Source: Bradyrhizobium tropiciagri (GTDB lineage Bacteria; Pseudomonadota; Alphaproteobacteria; Rhizobiales; Xanthobacteraceae). From it: a DNA stretch of 64,000 nucleotides. The notes beneath the pieces were generated by a model. It saw only the letters and a list, made by a program, of their open reading frames with translations, was not told the origin of the DNA and made no database searches. Both the position numbers and the translations under genes were made by a program. Each line of letters begins with the position of its first letter. Position 1 is the stretch's first letter. The DNA lies in the NCBI RefSeq assembly GCF_018130505.1, contig NZ_JAFCKH010000004.1:310001-374000 (forward strand), given 5' to 3'. Positions 18,706 through 27,090 of this stretch are shown here, piece by piece.

Positions 18706-19293
18706 GTGGACGACGCCACGCTGCAATTCTATCGGCGCAATGCCGAGGCCTATGCCGGGTGGGCGAAAGCACCGTCCACCCGGTTGACGGCCTTCCTCGG
18801 CCTGTTGCCGCGAGGCGGCGCCGTCCTCGAACTCGGCTGCGGCGCCGGCAATCATGCGGCGGTGATGCTCGCACAAGGTTTTGTGCTGCGCGCCACCGAC
18901 GGTTCGCCTGAACTCGCCGAGATCGCGGCGCGCCGCATCGATCACCCGGTCGAGGTGATGCGGTTCGACGAGCTCGAGGATCGCGAGGCCTATGACGGCG
19001 TCTGGGCCAGCGCCTGTCTGCTGCACGTGCCACGCGACGAGTTGGCCGGCATCCTCGCCCGCATCCACCGCGCGCTGAAGCCCGGCGGCCTGTTCTACGC
19101 GAGCTTCAAGATCGGCCATGACGACGGCCGCGACAGCATCGGCCGCTACTACAATTACCCGTCGGCGGACTGGCTCGACGCGACCTACGCCGCATCAGGG
19201 ACGTGGACGCAGGTCTCGTCCGATACCAGCGAGATCAAGAGTTTTGATGAGGCGCCTGCGACGATGCTGCATATCGTCGTGCGCAAAGGCTGA
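18706..19293 (+). CDS. Class I SAM-dependent methyltransferase
   Basis: 195 residues from a GTG at 18706, 14 nt after argC. Motif I is VLELGCGAGNHAAVML, the acidic loop LRATDGSPELAEIA, motif IV VWASACLLHVPRDEL, and LKPGGLFYASFK is the post-motif strand. The pattern is a generic Ubie/TehB-like small-molecule methyltransferase; the acceptor is unknown. Probably cotranscribed with paiB-argC. Confidence 0.85.
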   Translation: MDDATLQFYRRNAEAYAGWAKAPSTRLTAFLGLLPRGGAVLELGCGAGNHAAVMLAQGFVLRATDGSPELAEIAARRIDHPVEVMRFDELEDREAYDGVWASACLLHVPRDELAGILARIHRALKPGGLFYASFKIGHDDGRDSIGRYYNYPSADWLDATYAASGTWTQVSSDTSEIKSFDEAPATMLHIVVRKG

Positions 19294-19508
19294 GCGACTG
19301 CCCGGGCGAGGGTGGTTGCCTGAATTCGGAATAATGGAAGAATACGGCTGAGTTGCCCGACGTGTCAAGTCGCCCGTGTCGAAGGCCGGCAGCCGCCGGC
19401 TACTTTGCATGGGGTTGTTTTCGTCATTTTGACGGTGCGCCCCTCCCACCGCTTCATCGCCCGGCTTGCCGGGCGATCCAGTACGCCACCTTGGGCGGGA
19501 ACGGGTGA

Positions 19509-19907
19509 TCAGAGAATCTTGAAGATCGCAAGCGCCAGCACGGCCTGGGCAAGGAAGCCGATCGTGAAGGCCAGCGTGCGGAACACCGGAAGACCGAGCG
19601 TGTAGACGATCAGATGCGCGACGCGGGCCCAGAAATAGACCGCGCAGGCCAGCACGGTCCATTTGGTCGAATAGTCGGCGGCATTGAGGATCAACACCAG
19701 CGGCGCGAAGATCACGAGGTTCTCGACCGCGTTGTCGTGGGCGAACATCAGCCGGTTGGCCCATTCGGCGTGCGGCTTGTCGTTGCGCGAGGGATTGCCC
19801 ATGGCGCCGGTGAGGCCGCGGACCTGACAGCGGTTGATGATGTAGGGGACCCACAACAGCCCGGTCAGGATCACCGTCAGCGACAGCCAGAACAGTTCGC
19901 GCGTCAT
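19509..19907 (-). CDS. MAPEG family membrane protein
   Basis: 132 residues with four hydrophobic helices. MAPEG features are NDKPHAEWANRLMFAHDNAVENLVIFAPLVLI and VYFWARVAHLIVYTLGLPVFRTLAFTIGF. The eukaryotic members are glutathione transferases or eicosanoid enzymes; bacterial members are mostly uncharacterised. The A.RANRAH.N..ENL region that binds glutathione is recognisably present (EWANRLMFAHDNAVENL). Minus strand, alone. Confidence 0.85.
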   Translation of the reverse strand: MTRELFWLSLTVILTGLLWVPYIINRCQVRGLTGAMGNPSRNDKPHAEWANRLMFAHDNAVENLVIFAPLVLILNAADYSTKWTVLACAVYFWARVAHLIVYTLGLPVFRTLAFTIGFLAQAVLALAIFKIL

Positions 19908-19980
19908 CGCATCCCCCTCGAATGATTTCGATTCCCGACCGCCGGGACCGGCTGTTTATAGCTGAGCGGAGGACCTTTCG

Positions 19981-21789
19981 CTACGCGCGGACCCGGACAT
20001 AGCTGCCGGGCGCTTCCTCGAGCGGCGGCATCCCGGCCGAGCCGACCGCGCGCGCCGGCACCGTCTCCGGATCGTGGCCTTCCAGCCAGCCGCGCCAGTC
20101 GGGCCACCACGAGCCCTTGTGCTCCTCGGCACCCTTGAGCCAGTCGGTCAGCTTGATGTCCTTGATGTTGTCGTTGGTCCAGTACTGGTACTTGTTCGAC
20201 GCGGGTGGATTGACCACGCCGGCGATATGGCCGGAGCCGGACAGCACATATTTCACCGGGCCGCCGAAGAACTGCGAGCCGTACAGTACCGATTCCGCCG
20301 GTGCGATGTGATCCTCGCGGGTGGCGAGGTTGTAGACCGGGACCTTGACCTTGGAGAGATCGAGCAGCGTGTTGTCGAGCACCATGGTGCCGGTCGACAG
20401 CCGGTTCTCCAGATAGCAGTTGCGCAAGTAGTAGGAGTGGTTCGACGACGGCATCCGCGTGGCGTCGGAATTCCAGTGCAGCAGGTCGAAGGCGGAGGGA
20501 GCCTGGCCCTTCAGATAATTGTTCACGACATAGGACCAGATCAGGTCGTTCGAGCGCAGCATGTTGAAGGCCATCGCCATCTTGCTGCCCTCGAGCACGC
20601 CCGAGGCCTGCATGTCGCGCTCCAGCGCCGAGATCTGATCCTCGTCGACGAACACGAGAAGGTCGCCGGCGTGGGTGAAGTCGACCTGCGCGGCGAAGAA
20701 CGTCGCCGAGGTCACGCGCTGGCGGCGCTTCTCGGCGAGATAGGCCAGCGTCGAGGCGAGCAGGGTGCCGCCGACGCAGTAGCCTGCGGTGTGCACCTTC
20801 ATCTCGCCGGTGGCCTTCTCGATCACGTCCATCGCCGTGAGCGGGCCCTCGGTCATGTAGTCGGCCCAGGTCTTCTTGCCGAGCTCCTTGTCCGGGTTGA
20901 CCCAGGAGATCACGAACACGGTGATGCCCTGGTCGACGCACCATTTGACGTAGGATTTCTCGGGCCGCAGATCGAGGATGTAGAACTTGTTGATCCAGGG
21001 CGGCACGATCAACAGCGGCGTGCGCAGCACGTTCTCCGTTGACGGCGAATACTGGATCAGCTGCATCAGGTCGTTCTGGAAGATCACCTTGCCGGGGGTC
21101 GTCGCCATGTTGACGCCGACCTGCAGGTTGGTCGGATCGGACTGGCGGATGCGCAGCGTGCCGTGACCGGCCTCGATATCCTCCGCCAGCATCTTCATGC
21201 CGCGCACGAGATTGTCGCCGTTGCTCTCGACGGTGGCGCGCAGCACCTCCGGATTGGTCAGCACGAAATTCGACGGCGCGAACGCATTGGCGATCTGCTG
21301 CACGTAGAATTCGGCCTTCTTGCGGGTGTGCGGGTCGAGGCCCTCGGCATCGCGGACCAGCGCCTGCGCCCATTTCGAGGTCAGCAGATAGAGTTGCAGG
21401 ATGAAGTCGAAGAACTGGTTCGACTTCCACTCCGGATCCTGGAAGCGCTTGTCGCGCGGTGCCGGCTGGATCGCCGGCTCGGCGTCGGCTTCGCCGGCCA
21501 TGCGGCGCACTGCGGCGCCCCACAGATTGAGGTAATCCTTGCCGAGCCGCATCTGCAACTCGGAGGCGCGCTCCTTGTCGGACAGCCAGTATTCGGCGAC
21601 CACGCTGAAGGTCTTGATGACCTCGCCGAGCTCGTTCGGGGGCTTGTCCTGGACCTCGCCGGTCTGCCGCGGCTTGAGATAGGCGGCCAGCGCCTGGCCG
21701 CTGCTCTCCATGGCGCGCGCGATATTCATCGCGAAGGCTTCGGCGTTGAATTTGGGGGCGGCTTGGGTTTCAGTACTGACGTTGCTCAT
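19981..21789 (-). CDS. phaC: Class I poly(3-hydroxyalkanoate) synthase
   Basis: 602 residues. It polymerises (R)-3-hydroxyacyl-CoA into polyester granules. The lipase-like box holds the nucleophile Cys (GYCVGGTLLAS), the general-base Asp lies in YNLATREDHIAP and the His in SGSGHIAGVVNPP. The N-terminal ~100 residues are the variable dimerisation/granule region. No phaA/B/R gene adjoins it. Its upstream region (21790-22080) is A+T-rich against the background and presumably holds the promoter. Confidence 0.93.
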   Translation of the reverse strand: MSNVSTETQAAPKFNAEAFAMNIARAMESSGQALAAYLKPRQTGEVQDKPPNELGEVIKTFSVVAEYWLSDKERASELQMRLGKDYLNLWGAAVRRMAGEADAEPAIQPAPRDKRFQDPEWKSNQFFDFILQLYLLTSKWAQALVRDAEGLDPHTRKKAEFYVQQIANAFAPSNFVLTNPEVLRATVESNGDNLVRGMKMLAEDIEAGHGTLRIRQSDPTNLQVGVNMATTPGKVIFQNDLMQLIQYSPSTENVLRTPLLIVPPWINKFYILDLRPEKSYVKWCVDQGITVFVISWVNPDKELGKKTWADYMTEGPLTAMDVIEKATGEMKVHTAGYCVGGTLLASTLAYLAEKRRQRVTSATFFAAQVDFTHAGDLLVFVDEDQISALERDMQASGVLEGSKMAMAFNMLRSNDLIWSYVVNNYLKGQAPSAFDLLHWNSDATRMPSSNHSYYLRNCYLENRLSTGTMVLDNTLLDLSKVKVPVYNLATREDHIAPAESVLYGSQFFGGPVKYVLSGSGHIAGVVNPPASNKYQYWTNDNIKDIKLTDWLKGAEEHKGSWWPDWRGWLEGHDPETVPARAVGSAGMPPLEEAPGSYVRVRA

Positions 21790-22080
21790 TCTGAGGACAT
21801 TATCGTGTCGTTAGGGGGCCGTCATCGCGCGGTGCGGCAATGATAATCAGTCAAATTTCAATGTTTTGTTCTGTTGCACTGCGATAAAAAATCTTTGTTC
21901 CGTCATATTGAGGCCTCAGGGGTCGCATTTGTTGTTCACGCTTTAATCGTTTCGGGCGACAATGGTTTGAACGGTCAGGGCGGGAATTGACGCAGCCTTG
22001 GTGCTGCAAGGCTCGTACCAGTGCGACCCGTGTCGGCGACGTGCGACGTACGCGCTAGCTTGTTGGGGACATCTCGGCCC

Positions 22081-22398
22081 ATGCCGATCGATCGGATGAT
22101 AACCGGCCTTGCGGCCGCAGCGCTGTTGGTGTCGATGCTGGCGCTCGGCGGCTGTTCGAGCACGATTGCCGATTATGCCTTGCCGGCCGATTCCCCGGCG
22201 CGGACCAAGGATGCGAGCGGGTACCTGCCGGTGCACGACCTTCCGCCCGATCGCAGCGAACAGACGATGAAGCCCTCCGATCAGGCCAAGCTCGAGGCCG
22301 AGCTCAAGGCGGCGCGGGAGCATCAGGCGACGGCGGCGGCCCAGAACGCCGCGGCGGCGGGCGACGTGGCTGCCGCGACCGCCGCGCCCGGGAGGTAG
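22081..22398 (+). CDS. Small predicted lipoprotein
   Basis: 105 residues from the ATG at 22081; an ATG at 22096 is also possible. The N-terminus has a lipoprotein signal ending LALGGC (lipobox, Cys at residue ~29), followed by SSTIADYALPADSPARTKDASGYLPVHDLPPDR and an Ala/Gln-rich tail with helical heptads. No known domain is recognised. It is divergent from phaC across an A+T-rich gap. Confidence 0.7.
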   Translation: MPIDRMITGLAAAALLVSMLALGGCSSTIADYALPADSPARTKDASGYLPVHDLPPDRSEQTMKPSDQAKLEAELKAAREHQATAAAQNAAAAGDVAAATAAPGR

Positions 22399-22613
22399 GG
22401 CCTGAAAAGGCCGATCGGCGCTGGCGCTCCGGAGCGTCCGTGCTAAAAGAAAGTCAATTCAACCGCATATCCGGCCGTCGCCCTCAGATCGTGCGCCTGA
22501 ATTCGCTCTAAGCCGTTGATTAAGTGCGATTTCTGGATGAGGCCGAGCCCGGCTTCGACAACCGATCAAGGGGTCGTCGATTCTGGCATGCCGGTTGTCG
22601 GAGCAAGGGTCCC

Positions 22614-23834
22614 ATGGAAGATTTTTACCGCATTCGCCGTCTGCCGCCTTACGTCTTCGAGAAGGTCAACCAGGCCAAGGCGGCCGCGCGCAACGCCGGG
22701 GCCGACATCATCGACATGGGCATGGGGAACCCGGATCTGCCGACCCCGCCGCATGTGATCGAGAAGCTCAAGGAGACCCTCGGCAAGCCGCGAACCGACC
22801 GCTACTCCGCTTCGCGGGGTATCAACGGCCTGCGCAAGGCCCAGGCCGGCTATTACGCGCGCCGTTTCGGCGTGAAGCTCAATCCGGACACCCAGGTCGT
22901 CGCCACGCTCGGCTCGAAGGAGGGGTTTGCCAACGTCGCCCAGGCGATCACCGCGCCGGGCGATGTCGTGCTGTGCCCGAACCCGAGCTACCCGATCCAT
23001 GCTTTCGGCTTCCTGATGGCCGGTGGCGTGATCCGTTCTGTGCCCTCGGAGCCGACGCCGCAATTCTTCGAGGCGGTCGAGCGGGCGATCGTCCATTCGA
23101 TCCCGAAGCCGATCGCGCTGATCGTCTGCTATCCGTCGAACCCGACCGCCTATGTCGCGGACCTCGATTTCTACAAGGATCTCGTCGCCTTCGCGAAGAA
23201 GCACGACATCTTCATCCTGTCCGATCTTGCCTACGCCGAGGTCTATTTCGACGAGAACAATCCGCCGCCGTCGGTGCTGCAGGTGCCGGGTGCGATCGAC
23301 GTCACCGTCGAGTTCACCTCGATGTCGAAGACGTTCTCGATGGCCGGCTGGCGCATGGGCTTTGCGGTCGGCAATGAGCGCATCATCGCCGCGCTGGCGC
23401 GGGTGAAATCCTATCTCGACTACGGCGCCTTCACGCCGGTGCAGGTCGCCGCGACCGCCGCACTGAACGGACCCGACGACTGCATCCGCGAGATGCGCGA
23501 TACCTACCGCAAGCGGCGCGATGCGCTGGTCGAGTCGTTTGGCCGCGCCGGCTGGGACATTCCGCCGCCGCAGGCCTCGATGTTCGCCTGGGCGCCGCTA
23601 CCCAAGGCGTTCGAGGCGGTCGGCAGCATGCAGTTCGCAACCCTGATGGTGGAGAAATCCGGCGTCGTGGTGTCGCCCGGCGTTGCCTTCGGCGAGCACG
23701 GCGAAGGCTATGTCCGTATCGCGATGGTCGAGAACGAGCAGCGCATCCGGCAGGCTGCGCGCGGCGTGCGCCGCTTCCTTGAAAGCGGCATCGAAACGTT
23801 GCACAACGTGGTTCCTCTCGCCAACCGACGCTGA
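22614..23834 (+). CDS. PLP-dependent aminotransferase (AlaC-like)
   Basis: 406 residues, class I/II aminotransferase fold. MGMGNPDLPTPPHVIEKLKE, GSKEGFANVAQAITAPGDVVL, CYPSNPTAYVADLDFY and the PLP-lysine segment SMSKTFSMAGWRMGFAVG are all present. It resembles AlaC, the glutamate-pyruvate aminotransferase, more than true DapL. It sits directly before hom (22 nt) in what looks like an amino-acid operon, fitting a role in alanine or related transamination. Confidence 0.88.
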   Translation: MEDFYRIRRLPPYVFEKVNQAKAAARNAGADIIDMGMGNPDLPTPPHVIEKLKETLGKPRTDRYSASRGINGLRKAQAGYYARRFGVKLNPDTQVVATLGSKEGFANVAQAITAPGDVVLCPNPSYPIHAFGFLMAGGVIRSVPSEPTPQFFEAVERAIVHSIPKPIALIVCYPSNPTAYVADLDFYKDLVAFAKKHDIFILSDLAYAEVYFDENNPPPSVLQVPGAIDVTVEFTSMSKTFSMAGWRMGFAVGNERIIAALARVKSYLDYGAFTPVQVAATAALNGPDDCIREMRDTYRKRRDALVESFGRAGWDIPPPQASMFAWAPLPKAFEAVGSMQFATLMVEKSGVVVSPGVAFGEHGEGYVRIAMVENEQRIRQAARGVRRFLESGIETLHNVVPLANRR

Positions 23835-23856
23835 TCCCTCCAGGTTCCCGAATATC

Positions 23857-25176
23857 ATGGTTGCACCCCTCAGAGTGGGCATAGCGGGGCTCGGCACCGT
23901 CGGTGCCGACGTTGTCCGCCTCATCGAAGAGCAGGGACGCCTGCTCACCGAGCGCACCGGCCGCGGTGTGCGCGTTGTTGCCGTCACGGCGCGTTCGAAA
24001 GCCAAGAAGCGCGGCGTCGATCTGCGCGGCGTCGAATGGGCGAAGAGCCCGCAGGCGCTGGCCGAGCATCCCGAGATCGACTGCTTCGTGGAGTTGATGG
24101 GCGGCGCCGGCGAGCCCGCGCTGTCGGCGATCGAAACCGCGCTGAAGTCCGGCAAGTCGGTCGTCACCGCCAACAAGGCGCTGATCGCCAAGCACGGCCT
24201 GCGGCTGGCCGCGGCCGCCGAGAAGCACGGCGGCGCATTGAATTTCGAGGCCGCGGTCGGTGCCGCGATCCCGGTCATCAAGACACTGCGTGAGGGCCTT
24301 GCCGGCACCAGCGTCAACCGCATCTACGGCATCCTCAACGGCACCTGCAATTACGTCCTGACGCGGATGGAGCAGGAGGGGCTGTCGTTCGAAGCCTGCC
24401 TGAAGGACGCCCAGCGCCTCGGCTATGCCGAAGCCGATCCGTCGTTCGACGTCGACGGCCACGACACCGCGCAGAAGCTCGCGATCCTGGCGAGCCTTGC
24501 CTTCGGCACCAAGGTCGCCGAAAGCGCTGTTTATGTCGAAGGCATCTCCTCGATCACGCCGGAGGATCTCAAGGCCGCCGCCGAACTCGGCTACCGGGTC
24601 AAGCTGCTCGGCGTCGCCGTACGCACGGCAAAGGGCATTGAGCAGCGCGTGCACCCGACCATGGTGCCGAAATCGTCGTCGATCGCACAGGTGATGGGCG
24701 TCACCAATGCCGTGACGATCGACGGCGAGGGCATTCCGCCGATCACGCTGGTCGGCCCGGGCGCGGGCGGCGGCGCGACGGCCTCGGCCGTGGTCGCCGA
24801 CATCGCCGACATTGCCCGCGGCATCCGCGCCAATCCGTTCGGCCGTCCGGTGGAACGGTTGCGCGACACCAGCAAGGCGCCGATGGAACGCCATGAAGGT
24901 GGCTATTATATCCGCCTGATGGCGCGCGATCTGGCAGGCACTGCCGCAACAATCGCCACCCGCCTGGCGGAACAGAAGATATCCCTGGAGTCGATCGTGC
25001 AGCGGCATCCGGATGGCGTCGATGTGAACGGTGCGGCCAAAAAACCTTCACCGGTCCCGGTCATTCTGATTACCTATGCGACCAGCGAGGATGCCGTGCA
25101 TCGCGCGCTGGCTGCAGTGCAGCGCGATAAGGTCATCAGCGGCCGGCCGCAGGTGATCCGGATCGAGAAGAACTAG
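23857..25176 (+). CDS. hom: Homoserine dehydrogenase
   Basis: 439 residues. It reduces aspartate semialdehyde to homoserine for threonine and methionine. The NAD(P) site GIAGLGTVGADVV is followed by TANKALIAKHG, the catalytic segment GILNGTCNYVLTRM, and EADPSFDVDGHDTAQKL. The last ~85 residues form an ACT regulatory domain (YYIRLMARDLAGTAATIATRLAEQKISLES), implying threonine feedback. The start at 23857 follows the aminotransferase. Confidence 0.93.
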   Translation: MVAPLRVGIAGLGTVGADVVRLIEEQGRLLTERTGRGVRVVAVTARSKAKKRGVDLRGVEWAKSPQALAEHPEIDCFVELMGGAGEPALSAIETALKSGKSVVTANKALIAKHGLRLAAAAEKHGGALNFEAAVGAAIPVIKTLREGLAGTSVNRIYGILNGTCNYVLTRMEQEGLSFEACLKDAQRLGYAEADPSFDVDGHDTAQKLAILASLAFGTKVAESAVYVEGISSITPEDLKAAAELGYRVKLLGVAVRTAKGIEQRVHPTMVPKSSSIAQVMGVTNAVTIDGEGIPPITLVGPGAGGGATASAVVADIADIARGIRANPFGRPVERLRDTSKAPMERHEGGYYIRLMARDLAGTAATIATRLAEQKISLESIVQRHPDGVDVNGAAKKPSPVPVILITYATSEDAVHRALAAVQRDKVISGRPQVIRIEKN

Positions 25177-25195
25177 AGGCCTAAGGAGTACGCCG

Positions 25196-26194
25196 ATGTC
25201 GACCCATATTTCCGTTCCGCCGCAGATGCTGCTCGAGCGCATCCTGACGCTCGAAATCGTGCGGGTGACGGAGCGCGCGGCGGTTTCGGCCGCGCGGCTG
25301 CGCGGCCACGGCCAGGAGAAGGCCGCCGACAAGGCCGCGGTCGACGCGATGCGGCGCGAGCTCAACAGGCTGCCGATCGAAGGCACCATCGTGATCGGCG
25401 AGGGCGAGCGCGACGAGGCGCCGATGCTGTTCATCGGCGAGAAGGTCGGACTCAATGCCGGCCCCAAGGTCGACATCGCGGTCGACCCGCTCGAAGGCAC
25501 CACGCTGTGCGCCAAGAACATGCCGGGCTCGATCGCCACCATGGCGATGGCCGACGGCGGCACGCTGCTGCACGCGCCCGACGTCTACATGCAAAAGCTC
25601 GCGATCGGTCCGGGCTATGCCAAGGGCGTGGTCGAGCTCGACGCGCCGCCGGCCGACAACGTCCGCCGGCTTGCCAAGGCCAAGGGCGTCGATCCCACCG
25701 CCATCAACGTGCTGGTGCTCGACCGTCCGCGCCATGCCGACATCATCAACAGCGTGCGCTCGACCGGTGCGGCCGTGCAGCTGATCACCGACGGCGACGT
25801 CGCCGGCGTCATTCACTGCGCCAAGCCCGATGAGACCGGCGTCGACATGTATATCGGCACCGGCGGCGCGCCGGAAGGCGTGCTGGCCGCAGTTGCGCTG
25901 CGCTGCATCGGCGGCCAGATGCAGTGCCGCCTGATCCTCGACAGCGAGGAGAAGCGCGAGCGCGCCCACAAGATGGGCGTCACCGACCCGAACATGATCT
26001 ACGGCATCGAGGACATGGCCAAGGGCGACTGTCTGTTCGCCGCCACCGGCGTCACCACCGGCTCGCTGCTGTCGGGCGTGAAGTTCAAGAAGGACGTGAT
26101 CGAGACCGAGACCGTGGTGATGCGCTCGGTCACCGGCACCGTGCGCTACATCAAGGCCGAGCACCGGCAGCTGGAGAAATTCCACCTCGACTAA
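25196..26194 (+). CDS. glpX: Fructose-1,6-bisphosphatase class II
   Basis: 332 residues. The GlpX family hydrolyses fructose 1,6-bisphosphate (and often sedoheptulose 1,7-bisphosphate) in gluconeogenesis or the Calvin cycle. The metal-binding GEGERDEAPML and VDPLEGTTLCAKNMPGSIATMA are textbook, as is TGGAPEGVLAAVALRCIGG. It lies 19 nt after hom with AAGGAG upstream, so it is probably in the same operon. Confidence 0.93.
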   Translation: MSTHISVPPQMLLERILTLEIVRVTERAAVSAARLRGHGQEKAADKAAVDAMRRELNRLPIEGTIVIGEGERDEAPMLFIGEKVGLNAGPKVDIAVDPLEGTTLCAKNMPGSIATMAMADGGTLLHAPDVYMQKLAIGPGYAKGVVELDAPPADNVRRLAKAKGVDPTAINVLVLDRPRHADIINSVRSTGAAVQLITDGDVAGVIHCAKPDETGVDMYIGTGGAPEGVLAAVALRCIGGQMQCRLILDSEEKRERAHKMGVTDPNMIYGIEDMAKGDCLFAATGVTTGSLLSGVKFKKDVIETETVVMRSVTGTVRYIKAEHRQLEKFHLD

Positions 26195-26226
26195 GGCTGT
26201 GTCGTTTCGGGCGTATCGCAGATGCG

Positions 26227-26285
26227 ACCCGGAACCTCGAGGTTCCGGGTCTGGTGCTCGCGCACCATCCCGGAACGACGGTGCA
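26227..26285. repeat. Intergenic palindrome, perfect 24 bp, plus second hairpin
   Basis: 26227-26250 is a perfect 24-bp palindrome (half-site ACCCGGAACCTC). A second hairpin, TGGTGC TCGC GCACCA, sits at 26253-26268, and the block ends CCCGGAACGACG as at 16816-16827. It belongs to a dispersed intergenic family and lies between glpX and the haloacid dehalogenase gene. Confidence 0.8.
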
Positions 26286-26315
26286 AGAACAAGAACAACA
26301 AAAGGGAGCCCGAGC

Positions 26316-27035
26316 ATGTCCGATCTTTCCGCAGTCAAGGCACTGGTGTTCGACGTGTTCGGCACCGTCGTCGACTGGCGTACCAGCCTGATCAACGACT
26401 TCACGAAATGGGGTGAGACGCGCGGCATCAAGGCCGACTGGACTGCGCTGGTCGACGGCTGGCGCGCGGTCTATGCCGCCTCGATGGACGAGGTCCGCAA
26501 GAACCCGCAGAACGGCTACGTGATCCTCGACGTGCTGCACCGCCGCTCGCTGGACAAGCTGGTCGCGCAGCTCGACATCAAGGGACTGACCGAAGCCGAC
26601 CTGCAGCATCTGACGCTCGGCTGGCATCGCCTTCACGGCTGGCCGGACAGCGTCGCCGGCCTGACCCGGCTGAAGACGAAGTACATCATCTCGCCGCTGT
26701 CGAACGGCAACGTCGCGCTGCTTACCAACATGGCGAAGTTCGCCGGCCTGCCGTGGGACCTCGTGATGTCGGCCGAGCTGTTCGAGCACTACAAGCCCGA
26801 TCCGGAAGCCTATCTCGGCGCCGCAAAGCTGCTCTGCCTGCCGCCGGAGCAGGTGATGATGGTCGCCGCACACAACCACGATCTCAAGGCCGCCCAGAAG
26901 CTGGGCCTGAAGACCGCCTTCGTGGCGCGCCCGACCGAATACGGCCCGCTGCAGAAATACGATTTCGAGGCCAAGGGCGACTGGGACATCGTCGCCAAGG
27001 ATTTCGGGGAAATAGCCACCCGGCTGGGCTGCTAG
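26316..27035 (+). CDS. Haloacid dehalogenase type II
   Basis: 239 residues, L-2-haloacid dehalogenase-like HAD hydrolase. The nucleophile Asp is in ALVFDVFGTVVDWRTSL; motif II is ISPLSNGN, motif III is YKPDPEAY, and the acidic motif IV region reads MMVAAHNHDLKAAQKLGLKTAFV. The VFGT after the nucleophile and the AAHNxDL motif fit type II dehalogenases that replace halide with hydroxyl at C2. AAAGGGAG precedes the ATG at 26316. Confidence 0.87.
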   Translation: MSDLSAVKALVFDVFGTVVDWRTSLINDFTKWGETRGIKADWTALVDGWRAVYAASMDEVRKNPQNGYVILDVLHRRSLDKLVAQLDIKGLTEADLQHLTLGWHRLHGWPDSVAGLTRLKTKYIISPLSNGNVALLTNMAKFAGLPWDLVMSAELFEHYKPDPEAYLGAAKLLCLPPEQVMMVAAHNHDLKAAQKLGLKTAFVARPTEYGPLQKYDFEAKGDWDIVAKDFGEIATRLGC

Positions 27036-27090
27036 GACTGGCCCGCGAGTCGTTGAAACGTTACGATTCCTGCCTGATTTGGTAGGGATC

